Source: Lepeophtheirus salmonis (taxonomy: Eukaryota > Arthropoda > Copepoda > Siphonostomatoida > Caligidae). From it: a stretch of 64,000 bases of DNA. The stretch lies in contig NC_052138.2 in NCBI RefSeq assembly GCF_016086655.4, positions 33,925,403 to 33,989,402 of the forward strand, written 5' to 3'. The position numbers and the translations under genes are program-made. Positions 37,525 to 47,510 of this stretch are shown here, piece after piece. Every line of letters begins with the position of its first letter. Position 1 is the stretch's first letter. The notes under the pieces are model-generated. The model was not told the DNA's origin. It ran no database searches and saw nothing but the letters and a program-made list of their open reading frames with translations.

Positions 37525-39270
37525 TCAAGGTATTGATTTTAATTTTATTTTTTTATAACATACCCAAAATAAACACGTCTTTATTACTCCTCATCCCCAC
37601 AAGCCTGACTTATACCTTTTCCTCAGAATTAATCAAATAGCTTATGAAAGTATTCCAGATATGTACATTAGGATTGGTAAAACAAATAGTTTGTAAAGTT
37701 TCACAACGAACGAAGGGTTAAGTGATTTTATACTAAAACTTTTTTAGCTTTATGTTTCCCCAATTTTAATTATTTTGATGAGTCATTTTTGCAAAATAAT
37801 TTGCAGCATTAGAATTTTATATTTTATATCAAGTATCATACAATATTGCCAAAAGTTGCATATTGATTTGAACCTTGCCAAAAATATGATCAACTCACTG
37901 AGATATTTGGAAAAAAAGGAATTTTGCAGTTCATGTATCCTGGCTATTATCTCCAAAAGATATTTCTTACATTTGGTGACCATTCTGACAATTTAAAATG
38001 ACATCAATTGTTTGTTTTCTAATACTGTACAATACTAATGTAGGATTTATGACAAAAATAACAAAAGCATTAATAAGATAAATTACCTACTTAGTATTAT
38101 ACAAAGTTATGCTCGAAACAATGGAAATATTATTATGGCTACTGTAGGCTCTCTCGCTTTTGGAAGTTGTATATTGTTAATATAACAACATGTGTTCTAA
38201 TGAGGGTAATAATAAACCAATATTTGTAAATTACCAGGTTTCACAGTACATTTTTGGCATAGCTCTATAAATAATAATTTTAAAATTTAATATATTTATG
38301 TTCTTTAAAGTAATAACTTAGATTCTTTTCATTTTTCAGAAGTTATATCTACTATGGGCTCAAAATGTCTTAATTGAGTTCGATGTAAAGTTGTTTCATT
38401 TTCTTATTGACTCAAAAAATATTGAGACTTTATTTATATGAAAGATTTATTAGTGATAAAAACAGCAAAAAATAGAGCATAAATTTAACTCAATATATCT
38501 TAGACATTAAATGATATTTTTCATTGTAAGTTATAATCCATAATTTACAAAGCAACAACATTTTACATAAAACAGTTAAATCAGTAACTTATGATCTTAT
38601 ACACTTAGTAATAAAATGTCATGGCAATCAAATATCACCGTTATTCAAACTTTTATAACTGACAATGCAAAATTTTGGATGACATTTGGAGTCCCAAATG
38701 ATTAAATTGAACAAGGTCTTTAATGCTCAATTTTGGACCGAAATGTACTTTGAAATTATTTCATAGATGCCTTCTAATAATGTCTTAACAATAAAAGGGA
38801 GACACATGCAAATGGTGTTCTAATAATTTAAATATAGATATACGCGTATACATTCAGAATAATTATACCTACATTCTAAAATACTGTCCTTCCAATGTTT
38901 GTTTTTTTGGCCAGCTACTGTAACTTTATTCAAAAACAAATATAAGCTTTTTGACAAAACCCAAAACAAAAAGCTTATCACACCATATAAAACAGATTTA
39001 AACATGAGTAAAAAAAGGCTCATTGAAATATAAAACTTTTTGGAAAAACAATGGTACAAATAAGGAAAAACTAAACTATAAATAAAGTTTTTAAAAACTA
39101 AAGAATAATTGAAAAAAAAAAGAAGAAAATAACGTTAGTATCGAAATTGTCTTTGATTAATTGAAGAATTAATCAGTAGCTTTAAAACTTTGATATATGA
39201 ATTAATAATGGTGATGATGTCAGTTAGTTTTAAATATATATTGGTGCTTTTTGCAAATATTATTTATTGA
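37525..39270. other. AT-rich stretch, nothing recognised
   Basis: Overlapping frames on opposite strands (37,775-37,996 and 37,783-37,983) show that length alone is not evidence here. No splice pair or family match. Confidence 0.5.
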
Positions 39271-39275
39271 CTTTT

Positions 39276-39336
39276 GGTAATAATGGCACCGCCATTATTA
39301 CCTATTGTTGGATATCCTTCCACGATCCAACAATAG
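39276..39336. repeat. Two abutting perfect hairpins
   Basis: The first hairpin has arms GGTAATAATGGC (39,276-39,287) and GCCATTATTACC (39,291-39,302) with a 3-base loop. The second has arms CTATTGTTGGAT (39,302-39,313) and ATCCAACAATAG (39,325-39,336) with an 11-base loop. All 12 base pairs match in each. They share one base. They may be the tip of an inverted-repeat element or a structured RNA. No flanking duplication was identified. Confidence 0.75.
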
Positions 39337-39339
39337 TTC

Positions 39340-40490
39340 CTGAAAATTCATCTCGATCCGGTTTTGTCCCAAAATTCTGGAGTTGAGCATATAAGATTTG
39401 CTTATAAAACTCTTAAAAGCCTTGTGCTTCAAAAGAGATGGTCATTAGTCTGGGTCGCTTCATTGCAAAACGGGAAAATACTTTTATGTCCATTAAAGAA
39501 TTTGACTTCAACCTCTAACGATCCCTAGAGTAAGCTCAATTTGAACCATCTCTCACAAATGTCACATATTTATTCTTTATCACTCTGATGCATTTTAATG
39601 CTCATTCCCTAATTGGGATGTACCGGGATTGCCAAAAAGCCAATGAGTTGGTCAACCGTTTAAATATTTGAAAAATCTTTCAATCCTTAAGTTAAACAGT
39701 AATGTAGACACGAGTTCCATCTTCTATTCCTTTCTAAAAAAATGACTCTAGTTTCTATACTTTGCAATAGTATGGGAACCCACTAAGATAACACCGACCT
39801 TTCTACGTATAAAATTGCCAAATCCAAATGATAAATTTATGACATAGCGTGTCAAAGTTGGAAAATCTAGAGCAATAAAAGAAATATTACTCTATTATTC
39901 GAGGATGTTGTTTTACAGTAAAGGCAAAGTTGTCTATTAGTTTACTTTTTTTAAATCCATTCTAGGATGGGTGCGTATGCATATGTATTTGTTATACCAC
40001 TTATTCTGTTAGTCAATATATAGAAGAAAAAAGTATTATTTAATTTTACATATTAAATGGTCGGTAGTTTTTTGGATATCCAGGATCTTTGTTAGCTTTT
40101 GGTATCAATATAATCTGCCCTTTCAATGTCAATTCAAATAAAAATACTAGAGACATTACCTGTTGTAAAGAGAGAGTAGAAAAAGGGTCAAAAGGTAAAG
40201 GAATTATTATAAAATTGGAACGTGAAGCCAGATTACCTTACCCTTTTTAAGCTCAAAGAGTGTCAACTATATTTTTGTTAGATCTTTACCTGTTCTTTAC
40301 ATCTCAACTTCCTCTCCGGTTTACAACTCAAGCCCTGAAAAAGGAACCTATATATGTTTGGTATTTCCAGCATTTATTATCCTTTTTGCAATCATTACAT
40401 GAGTGCAGTTAATGGCAGAATTTATTGTTCTCATTACTGGTGTATTTTGGGTCATTCGATTTCATACCAATGTTATCAAATTGACGATTT
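39340..40490. other. Mixed stretch, no supported gene
   Basis: The 39,340-39,660 part is GC-richer and its minus strand includes a short frame ending in GTIVGSWKDIQQ that runs into the hairpins. I cannot assign it. The rest is AT-rich. Confidence 0.4.
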
Positions 40491-40495
40491 TTTAT

Positions 40496-40865
40496 TTATT
40501 TAATTATTATTTTTATGGCTTTAGATTCACCACTTGGTCCTTCCACAGGCTCATTTGTATACAAGGAGGTATATCCACAGCCACACTGCATTTGGGCACC
40601 AAAAATTTTAAACTCCGATAGATTAAGTGTAGAGCTGAAATATAGAAAGTGATGTGTTTCATGTTTATGTTATCATAAACACTCATACTATTAATTTCGG
40701 TCAAAGTGATGACGAAAGTATCCTACTTGAATATTGATTTTTTAGAAGCATCATTGATGTTTCTTTGACTCCAAGGTAGTGTCTCAGCATACAACAATTT
40801 ATTGTTGCTGTTGCCATCATCTCGCAGTTGGTCTGTGGGATGCAAATCCATCCCAATACATATCA
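40496..40865 (-). CDS. Split gene, last two coding exons, product unknown
   Basis: Exon A occupies 40,727-40,865 and exon B 40,496-40,634, on the minus strand, separated by a 92 bp intron (40,635-40,726). The intron starts GTAGGA and ends TTTCTATATTTCAG, a strong acceptor. Exon A ends two bases into a codon and exon B supplies the third, so the frame continues. Exon A is preceded by an acceptor-like ...TTGTTATATTAG. The peptide contains GMDLHPTDQLRDDGNSNN and AETLPWSQRNINDA from exon A, and KIFGAQMQCGCGYTS and NEPVEGPSGESK from exon B, ending at a TAA (40,496-40,498) that overlaps an AATAAA. It is acidic, polar and has a CGC pair. I recognise no family. Earlier exons to the right were not found; an ATG in exon A could be the start. 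Confidence 0.5.
40635..40726 (-). other. Intron of the split gene, 92 bp
   Basis: GT at 40,725-40,726 and AG at 40,635-40,636 on the minus strand, with a pyrimidine-rich run just before the AG. Phase 2 on both sides. The size is typical of short invertebrate introns. Confidence 0.5.
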
Positions 40866-41722
40866 CTAATATAACAAATGGATACGTACAACGTGTTTAA
40901 TGCTCAATTTTGAACAAAAATTTATCCTTATTTTATTTGATAAATCACTAGTACTCATTTCATAACTACAAAGAAGAACTACACGCAAGTAATGCCCTCC
41001 AAAAATATACATGTGTTTATTGAGTCATATATATATATACATTTAGAATAATTATACCAACATTCCAAAGCTCTTGTCATCACAACTGTTTATTTTAAAA
41101 GTATGACCCTTTTTTTAAATATTTTATAATTTGATACAAAATAACTTAAAGCAATAAAATAATTTTTTTAAATCAGAAAAGTTTTATTTTTATTTTACAA
41201 TAATAGTACACATTTGTAGATTTGTTAGGGAGTTGAAAATTATATTAGATGGGTGACTTCCTGCATTGTACATATACAGAATCAGCTAAACTTCTGTATT
41301 TTAATACCCCTTGTTGCTTCGTTTCTCTTTCAGTTTTTTTATTGAGAGGTTTTAGAGTGTCAATTGCTTAAAACAAAAAATTGTAAAATTTATTTGAAAC
41401 CATATTTTGCTTAACAATTATTAAATAGTTAAATCAGAATAAATTAGCAGTTCTGCAAAAGTCTTAAAAATATACATTTTCGCAAATAAGTTTGATTTGA
41501 ACAACATGGACTGACTTTATATTCTTTGTTATCATTTCATCTGATAGCATCAGTTTAACTCTCTATCATCATTATTAGTGGAATAAATCGCATTAAAAGA
41601 ATTTTGCAAATTTCAAAATATAAAAATGAATTGAAGTAATTGTTTTTTGTATAATAGTTTTCTTAAATTTTACAAATAAAAACTTAGAGCTAAATCCCAA
41701 TTTTTATGTTTTTTTATTACAG

Positions 41723-41840
41723 CTGGTTTTTGAGTAACCCTTTAGAATGCTGCCTCTTGACTGAAACCAGTTACTACTTGTTTCAGTCTGATTATCATGC
41801 ATGTTATAAAATGAAGTTATGTTATAGGTCTAAGCTATAG
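41723..41840 (+). CDS. Candidate terminal exon, Cys-rich, product unknown
   Basis: A strong plus-strand acceptor (TTTTATGTTTTTTTATTACAG, AG at 41,721-41,722) opens 38 codons to a TAG at 41,838-41,840. The peptide begins WFLSNPLECCLLTETSYY and has four cysteines, with CYKMKLCYRSKL at the end. An AATAAA lies 92 bases past the stop (41,932-41,937). The combination of acceptor, open frame and poly(A) signal is better than chance here. The upstream exon is not identified; another pyrimidine-rich acceptor at about 41,331 leads to no clear frame. No family recognised. Confidence 0.38.
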
Positions 41841-41931
41841 ATGAAGAATTTCCAAAGTTAATATTATGGAACTAGGACCCCAGTATATTTTGAGGAATGG
41901 TTGGTATAGTGTATGTACCGATTTTTGCCCT

Positions 41932-41937
41932 AATAAA
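41932..41937 (+). promoter_or_regulatory. Possible poly(A) signal AATAAA
   Basis: AATAAA 92 bases after the stop of the candidate exon 41,723-41,840. Confidence 0.35.
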
Positions 41938-42179
41938 TTAATAATGAGACGTGTCGCACAGAAATTAAATTTAGACTTTCTGAACACTCCATGAGTATTG
42001 ATACTTTACTAACTCATATCAATTTTATGAATTTTCGAACCAAGTTGTCGATCCCTCAATTTTGTTCTATTGAGTACCATGTAAATGTGAGTAACTGTTA
42101 GATCTACAGCTGCCAATTGCATAACCTTATAGCAAAAAGACTTTGCCACATTCTTTAATGTTTCCTTTTAATTTAAATA

Positions 42180-42364
42180 TTAGAAAATTAGACGCAAAAC
42201 ATAGCCATAGGATGGTAGTTTTCTTTCTTCTATTGACTCGATAGCAACTATTAGCCATAATTCTGTGAACTTTTGCGTGTAAATTGAAGGTGTCATAATT
42301 GTTTTGAAAGTTGTAAATACATTATACCTGCGTATGTCTTCTTCTGACGGTGCTTTACACGTCA
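42180..42364 (-). CDS. Candidate exon, product unknown
   Basis: On the minus strand an acceptor-like GTCTAATACTTAG opens 61 codons to a stop at 42,180. The peptide is well mixed in composition, for example CKAPSEEDIRRYNVF and AIESIEERKLPSYGY. A CAG|GTATAA donor-like site inside, at about 42,329, would cut it to roughly 36 bases, so it could be an internal exon. It is next to the LTR element but outside its target duplication. It might be an earlier exon of the minus-strand gene at 40.5-40.9 kb, which I cannot show. Confidence 0.3.
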
Positions 42365-42552
42365 CTAAGTATTAGACACTCACTATCTCTAGACCAGAAA
42401 TGCCGGCATCATATTCTAAGTTATTTTAAAAAGTCCCTACTTTGTTCAATGTACTAGAGAAATGAATACCTCCTAATATTTAGCCCTGAAATGGAGATAA
42501 TAATATAATATAATTCATCACGTAAATATTATATTTTTACTAACGAAATCAA

Positions 42553-42557
42553 GTTCT
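42553..42557. repeat. Target site duplication GTTCT, left
   Basis: Identical to 46,611-46,615 on the other side of the LTR element. Five bases is a normal duplication length for LTR elements of this class. Confidence 0.8.
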
Positions 42558-42683
42558 TGTTACGTTTCAAATATTATCAATACATTCACTTCAAAAACTT
42601 AGAAGGGACTAACTCTTTGTTTCATGTATTAATACATATTTACACACACTTTCTATTTACACGTTGGTACTTATAACATATCA
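42558..42683 (-). repeat. 3' LTR of the Ty3/gypsy-type element
   Basis: It runs TGTTAC...ATATCA on the plus strand, that is TGATAT...GTAACA in element orientation, with TG...CA ends. It is 126 bp and aligns end to end with 46,489-46,610. The AATAAA seen in the other LTR reads AACAAA here. Confidence 0.85.
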
Positions 42684-42698
42684 TTTCCCTCCCCAGTT
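42684..42698 (-). other. Polypurine tract
   Basis: The minus strand reads ACTGGGGAGGGAAA immediately before the TGATAT start of the 3' LTR. This is where plus-strand DNA synthesis is primed in LTR elements. Confidence 0.75.
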
Positions 42699-42999
42699 CG
42701 ATCTTACTCAAATTTTTTTCCACCTTTGACTCCAAGTTCTTGTGTATCCTCATTGTCTTCCATGCATTCAATTTCTTCACCTTTCTTCACCCTTAAGAAT
42801 GATTCTTCCTGTAAATAATCCAACTTGGTATTTTCTATTTTTTTCCTTTCAAATAATCGGTCCCTCATCCGACCATCGCTTATTCTGGTATTTTTGCACT
42901 ATCCCATTCATTCTTATTATCAAGTCCGGTAAATACATCTTATTATTATTTAAAGGGATTTTCTTTATCTCCCTTTGCTCTTCCATTCTCCTTTTCTTC

Positions 43000-43800
43000 T
43001 TTTTCGGATCTTGGACCAAAGCTCTCCCAATGAATAAGTCAATACGATCTTACTTGATGACCTAATAAGATCTGATGTGTTGATCTTCCATCTACTTTTA
43101 GAGTATTTCCGAATTCCAGGAGTCCATGTAAGAATTCATCAGACCCACATTTTTTCCTTTTTTCACTAATAGATTCTTCATACATTTCACCAAACTCCCA
43201 GCATTTCTAATCCTTTGCGGAAAGTGGGATGAAAAAGCTACTCATTTTACTCCCCACATCTTAAAGAAGGTTCGAAATTCCCTGGAACTAAACTGAGGGC
43301 CTTGATCTTTTCCTCTTTTCACTGGAATCTCGGGTTCAGAAAATATTTTTCTTAATGTCACTATTACTTCTACCAAAGATAGAACTCTTTTGAATTCCTC
43401 TACATAAGGATATCCTGAAAGACGATATTTATATAATAACTAATGGTTTCCTCCACTCTCAAACAAATCTGCTGATATGCTCTGAGATAGTCTCATTGGT
43501 ATCAGGTCCCTCATCATTGTTCCTCCAGGTAAACTAGGTAATCTTTTTATCCATTTTCTACATGTTCTATTCACTTTTTCAATATCTGGATTCATTCTGG
43601 GCCAATAAATTGTCTGCCTAGCTCTTTTTTCGTCTTCTTGATACCTTGATGTGACATGTGCAATCTTTGACCAGCTTCAACTTTCCTCTCTTGTGGAATT
43701 CCCAGTCTATTACCATATAAAACAAACCATTTTCAGTACTTAAATCATTTAGTATCTTGGAAAATTGTTGTACTGAATCGTTAAAACAATTGTCTTCAAC
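43000..43800 (-). pseudogene. Integrase domain remnant
   Basis: The zinc-binding part shows RLHMSHQGIKKTK at about 43,620-43,670 (both His kept), then after a one-base shift IYWPRMNPDIEKV and a single Cys in RTCRKW (second Cys lost). The catalytic core begins with SADLF at 43,461-43,475, holding the first acidic residue. Later blocks toward 43,000 are too broken to follow. A 107-codon plus-strand frame at 42,742-43,065 is only the antisense of this area. Confidence 0.8.
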
Positions 43801-43820
43801 TGCATTGACTAAATTTTTAT

Positions 43821-43904
43821 ATGTTTTTTTCTTAGATTAGCTATTAATTTAAAAGATGAAAAAAAGATTTGTTGATCCATTAATAGCAAATCTAAGAAAA
43901 AAAC
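43821..43904. repeat. Inverted repeat inside the LTR element
   Basis: Arms of 27-28 bp at 43,821-43,848 and 43,878-43,904 match with one mismatch (cores CTTAGATTAGCTATTAA and TTAATAGCAAATCTAAG), around a 30-base spacer. It lies between the RNase H and integrase remnants. It may be a local inverted duplication or a tiny inserted hairpin element. Confidence 0.75.
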
Positions 43905-43951
43905 ATCTCTAATAACTTGTGATTTTCACCATCACTATTCAACTCTTCATC

Positions 43952-44320
43952 TTACTCCTGATGAGACAACGGTGATCTCGATAGTGCATCTGGTACAATG
44001 TGATGTTTCCCCTTTATCAATTTTATTTCAAATTGAATCATTGATATTCTCAATTTATGTTTAATTAGTAAAGTATTATCCTGCTTATCTATGTTGTAAT
44101 TATCACGAATATGAACAAATGGTTTATGATCCGTAATTACACAATATGTAAGTAAGCTTGCTTGATATAGGTGACATTTCGTGATTGCCCACACTACATC
44201 CAATTATTCTAGTTATATCATGGAGTATCTTGTTTCAGTACTTGATAAAAATTTGGAGCAACATTGAATTAATTTCCATTCTTCCTTTTGCTTCTGAAAT
44301 AACATATATCTAATTCATTT
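43952..44320 (-). pseudogene. RNase H domain remnant
   Basis: The start of the domain is seen as ETDASRINELDI at 44,305-44,340. From 44,203 a frame of 83 codons contains VVWAITKCHLY, then VITDHKPFVHI and at the end KGKHHIVPDALSRSPL. These are hallmark blocks of Ty3/gypsy RNase H and its tether. This is the best preserved part of the element. Two or more frame changes separate it from the TDAS block. Confidence 0.88.
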
Positions 44321-44339
44321 ATTCTTGATGCATCAGTTT

Positions 44340-45000
44340 CAAGTTTTGTTTCTAATCTTGAATAGAACAGTGCTAAAGTTGGAGGTAAAGTTAAAACTTC
44401 TTTAATTTCCTTCATTGAGAAAGAATGAATTTTGTTCCCAACATACTATACTTTTGTTAATAAAAGCTCTCTCAGTGGACCTATAGCTTTACAATTCTTA
44501 GTGAGAACTGTCTCAATTGATTTACTAATCCCAAAAAACTTCTTAAATTGTTTATAGACGATGGCTCTGCAAAATCTTTAAGAGCATTCAATTTATTTGG
44601 ATCCACTTCAATACTCTTCTTCAATAAAATAGAATCACAATATTTTAATTAAGTTTGTGAAAATACGAATTTAGATGGATTTAATATTATTTTGATTTTT
44701 CTACATCTATGTAGGATTCTGAATATGGTCTGACATTATGTCCCAAGGTGTTCTCATGGGATCCACACATATTCTCAGTTTCCACTAGGTTTGGATACAA
44801 CTACTAATGGATGGTACCAATCTACTCCTGTATCACCGACTTTACTTATAAATTTTATTCTTTTCCATTTTTAATTTCTTTCTTCACTTCTTCCCTTTAG
44901 GTAAATGGTATGTTTCTTGCAGTATGAATTGAGTATGGTTGATAATCTGCCTTAAGACTTATCTCCATTGGTTGCCCCTCCATAATTTTCAATTCTTCCT
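44340..45000 (-). pseudogene. Reverse transcriptase remnant lacking the active-site core
   Basis: HPLVVVSKPSG and KLRICVDP (about 44,758-44,810) represent the fingers. About 100 bases further on, the frame is already in the thumb, with CRKIKIILNPSKFVF, then KKSIEVDPNKLNALKDF and LRSFLGLVNQL (about 44,510-44,620). The usual roughly 100 residues in between, which hold the YxDD catalytic motif, are missing. The copy therefore cannot reverse transcribe even apart from its stops. Confidence 0.85.
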
Positions 45001-45099
45001 CATCACAAAATACATCTCTAAATTATCCTGTCAATTTTTTTTTTTTTGAATCTCTATCTCTTTTTTTTTTTCTTCATAGATTGCACCGCAGATACTCCC

Positions 45100-45460
45100 A
45101 TTTATTTTCGGAAATCCTTTGATAAGATTTGCAGCTCTCTACAGACTTGCCTAGACAAGAATATTTCGACATGTAATTACATTTTCTTCACTTTTTACTA
45201 AATTTAACACTAAAGTAATTCTTAACTTTCCAATAATTTATCATTGGGATCCATCAACACCTGAGATCTTCTCTTCCTCATACTTTTTCTCCATTTTCTA
45301 AACAAACTCTATTCCTACCACATTAACATTTGCTTCTGTATTTGCAATTGCTTTAACTTTACTAATAATCTTTCTTTCACAAATGAAAGCCATTAATACC
45401 ATTTGAGTATTGCTATCTTCCTTAATCCCATTCATTATTATTGCAGCAAATTGTTTATCA
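45100..45460 (-). pseudogene. Protease region remnant
   Basis: A frame with MAFICERKIISKVKAIAN and TEANVNVVGIEF at about 45,300-45,400 lies between the zinc knuckle and the RT, where the aspartic protease belongs. The DTG or DSG catalytic triplet is not visible. I assign it by position more than by motif. Confidence 0.4.
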
Positions 45461-45469
45461 TATAATTTG

Positions 45470-46450
45470 GACAGGCTAACTCTTTGATAATGTCCTATTA
45501 TTCCGCATCAATTACCCTGCTTTCCATATGCCGGATATTTTCCTCCCTTTCCATGATTGTTACCTCTGCCATAAGAGTATCCTATTCATTTTTAACTTCT
45601 GGTCTCATTAGCATTTTGTTGCTTTTTACTAGATATTTATCCTAATGATTTTCTAGTCAAAGCCTCTTCCAGGACTTTTCCTTTCTCTTCACTGCAGCAG
45701 ATAAAAATTACTTCCGCAAGGGGTAACTAGATACAACAAATTATTTATATCTGCATATCTGATCACCAGTAAAAATTAATTTGACATTCAAGCAACAAAC
45801 GTCAACTCACGTAATACAACGTTTTTAGCTTGAACAAATTATTTAGTGTAGAATAATTCAAATTAGTCATCCACTTTTTTTTTCTGTCCACTAATTTTAT
45901 TCGTTCTCATGTCATATTTGTTTGTTTAATTTGGTATTTTTTATAAGTACGGAAATAAATAAAAATTTATTTTCAGTATCAATTTCCATTGCATAATTGA
46001 TTTCATTAACATATCCCGAGTACATTATGATTTAATAATTGCTTTTTTTAAACTTCTGTTTGTCATTCATCCCATCACCATTACATAATCGTACCAGAGT
46101 GCTCTTCAATTTATAAATTATTTGAATTCCATATCTTCTGCGATCTGAGGTGGTGGGCTTATGTGAATTTTTACTAGTCTGACACTTGCTGCTGGCTTTC
46201 CTTCTGTAACCTTCTCATCATCTTTACTTCTTTATGATCAATAAAATTTTTGAACACTCTCTCTAAGAATTGTCGGTTTTTATCTAGAGCTTGTTTTTAA
46301 TCTTCAATCATTTTGATTATTGTCACTGTAGATTCTTGATTTGTTGCTTCCACATACTTTTTTAGCTTTTGAATCCGCTCAATAATTAATTTATTTTCAA
46401 TTTCTAGCTCTTCCTGGGCATCCTTTTTAATGTTTAATTTTCTCAAGTTG
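45470..46450 (-). pseudogene. Gag remnant with a worn zinc knuckle
   Basis: The N-terminal part (46,300-46,440) is rich in Glu, Lys and Ile, for example EELEIENKLIIERIQKLKK, and looks like a coiled coil. A PPPQIAEDMEF block near 46,130-46,160 fits the start of the gag matrix-capsid region. Near 45,480-45,560 comes a Gly-, Asn- and Lys-rich basic stretch followed by CGIIGHYQRVS, a knuckle with the central CG..GH kept, a stop at its left and Ser where the last Cys should be. Confidence 0.65.
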
Positions 46451-46470
46451 ATTGTATGTAATTTATTAAT

Positions 46471-46488
46471 TACAGAGCGACTGCGCCA
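46471..46488 (-). other. Primer-binding site
   Basis: Directly inside the 5' LTR the minus strand reads TGGCGCAGTCGCTCTG. The TGG start matches a tRNA CCA end. The TGGCGCAGTCG string resembles, from memory, the tRNA-Ser type site of the insect 17.6 and 297 elements; the exact tRNA should be confirmed. Confidence 0.75.
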
Positions 46489-46610
46489 TGTTACATTTCA
46501 ATTATTATATACAATAAATAAACTACAAACACTTAACAGGAAACTCTTTATTTCATGTATTAATAAATATTTATAATTCCCATTTACACATTCATACTTA
46601 AATCATATCA
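46489..46610 (-). repeat. 5' LTR of the Ty3/gypsy-type element
   Basis: 122 bp, TGTTAC...ATATCA on the plus strand. It pairs with 42,558-42,683 across its whole length. In element orientation it has AATAAAGAG, a likely poly(A) signal. Confidence 0.85.
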
Positions 46611-46615
46611 GTTCT
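46611..46615. repeat. Target site duplication GTTCT, right
   Basis: Matches 42,553-42,557 exactly. Confidence 0.8.
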
Positions 46616-46619
46616 TAAT

Positions 46620-47350
46620 TCGTTTATAGTTCGTATAATAACACATTTTTTGATTCAATTAAATTAGTATGCAGCATTATTAAATATAAATGAAATAAAT
46701 TGATTTTTGTAATAGGCGTTTTTTTTATCGAATCTCACAATAATTTGGGTTGCTACTCTTTTAAATCCAAAAAATTAATTTTTGAACCGGTATAATATAT
46801 GACTGAATCGCATTGACTTGTACCCATTTCTAAAAATATTTTTGATAATAGTATAGATTTTAATTTTTTTTTTATATAAAATGGTTTTTAAACATTTCAA
46901 GATATAATACTCATATTGAAACACACCACTTTAACTTTCCGCGTGATGTTTTCAAAGTATGTATTTTTGGTCAATTAATCAATATAATTTAGGATACAAA
47001 ATATTTTTACTTATTATTTATTAATATGTAGTATAAAGAAATATTTTCTAGTTTCCTTTAAGTTAATAAAACAAAAAGTAAAAATAATCATTAATGAAGC
47101 TATATTTCCTACATTCATTTTTTATGAAATAACGACCTAAATACATCATGATACTCACATAACAAAAAATTTTAAAGTTATTTAGGGCTTACATATATCT
47201 AACGCTACTTTAGAAATTTGGGAGCTGGCTTATTTGCCTATACAAATCTAAATATAACTCAAAGTATGCCTAATCAAAACTTTTTAGTTCCTGTAATTTT
47301 TTTTATTTATTTACACAATTAAGATATATATTTTTCTTTGATTATATCTA
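46620..47350. other. AT-rich stretch, nothing recognised
   Basis: No motif or supported frame. Confidence 0.45.
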
Positions 47351-47360
47351 ATATTCTAAT

Positions 47361-47510
47361 ATGAAACCTCTTTACTCAAATATCAGAAAGAAAATAGTAG
47401 GTTCTGGTAACAACGGAATTGGTTCAATACGACACCATGAAGGTACTTCTCTTTCAACTGTGTTACATCGGTATAAAGGGTTGGTTGTTGCAGTGGCTTA
47501 TTTTCTGGTT
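47361..47510 (+). pseudogene. Helix-turn-helix scrap of a transposase, weak
   Basis: The plus-strand frame from the ATG at 47,361 reads SNIRKKIVGSGNNGIGSI and then SLSTVLHRYKG. This follows the R-K-x-I-V...NG.G(S)...SLSTV.R pattern at the N-terminus of Tc1/IS630-type transposases. A stop comes about 20 codons later. No catalytic domain follows. Confidence 0.35.

Larger units (their letters stand above)
42558..46610 (-). mobile_element. Ty3/gypsy-type LTR retrotransposon, complete outline but inactive
   Basis: The 4,053 bp element lies on the minus strand. It has two short LTRs (126 and 122 bp), a perfect GTTCT duplication, a primer-binding site beside the 5' LTR and a polypurine tract beside the 3' LTR. 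Remnants of gag, protease, reverse transcriptase, RNase H and integrase follow in the standard Ty3/gypsy order, and I see no env. LTR elements copy through RNA and integrate the DNA copy. This one is shorter than most relatives because parts are deleted. The LTRs differ at roughly a quarter of sites by eye, so the insertion is old. Confidence 0.9.

Noticed and set aside
37775..37996. Opposite-strand frames covering the same bases
   Set aside because: Same reasoning: length alone is expected by chance in this composition, and no other signal is present.
42742..43065. 107-codon plus-strand open frame, the longest in the window
   Set aside because: It is antisense to the integrase end and polypurine side of the minus-strand LTR element; the purine bias of that strand keeps the other strand open.
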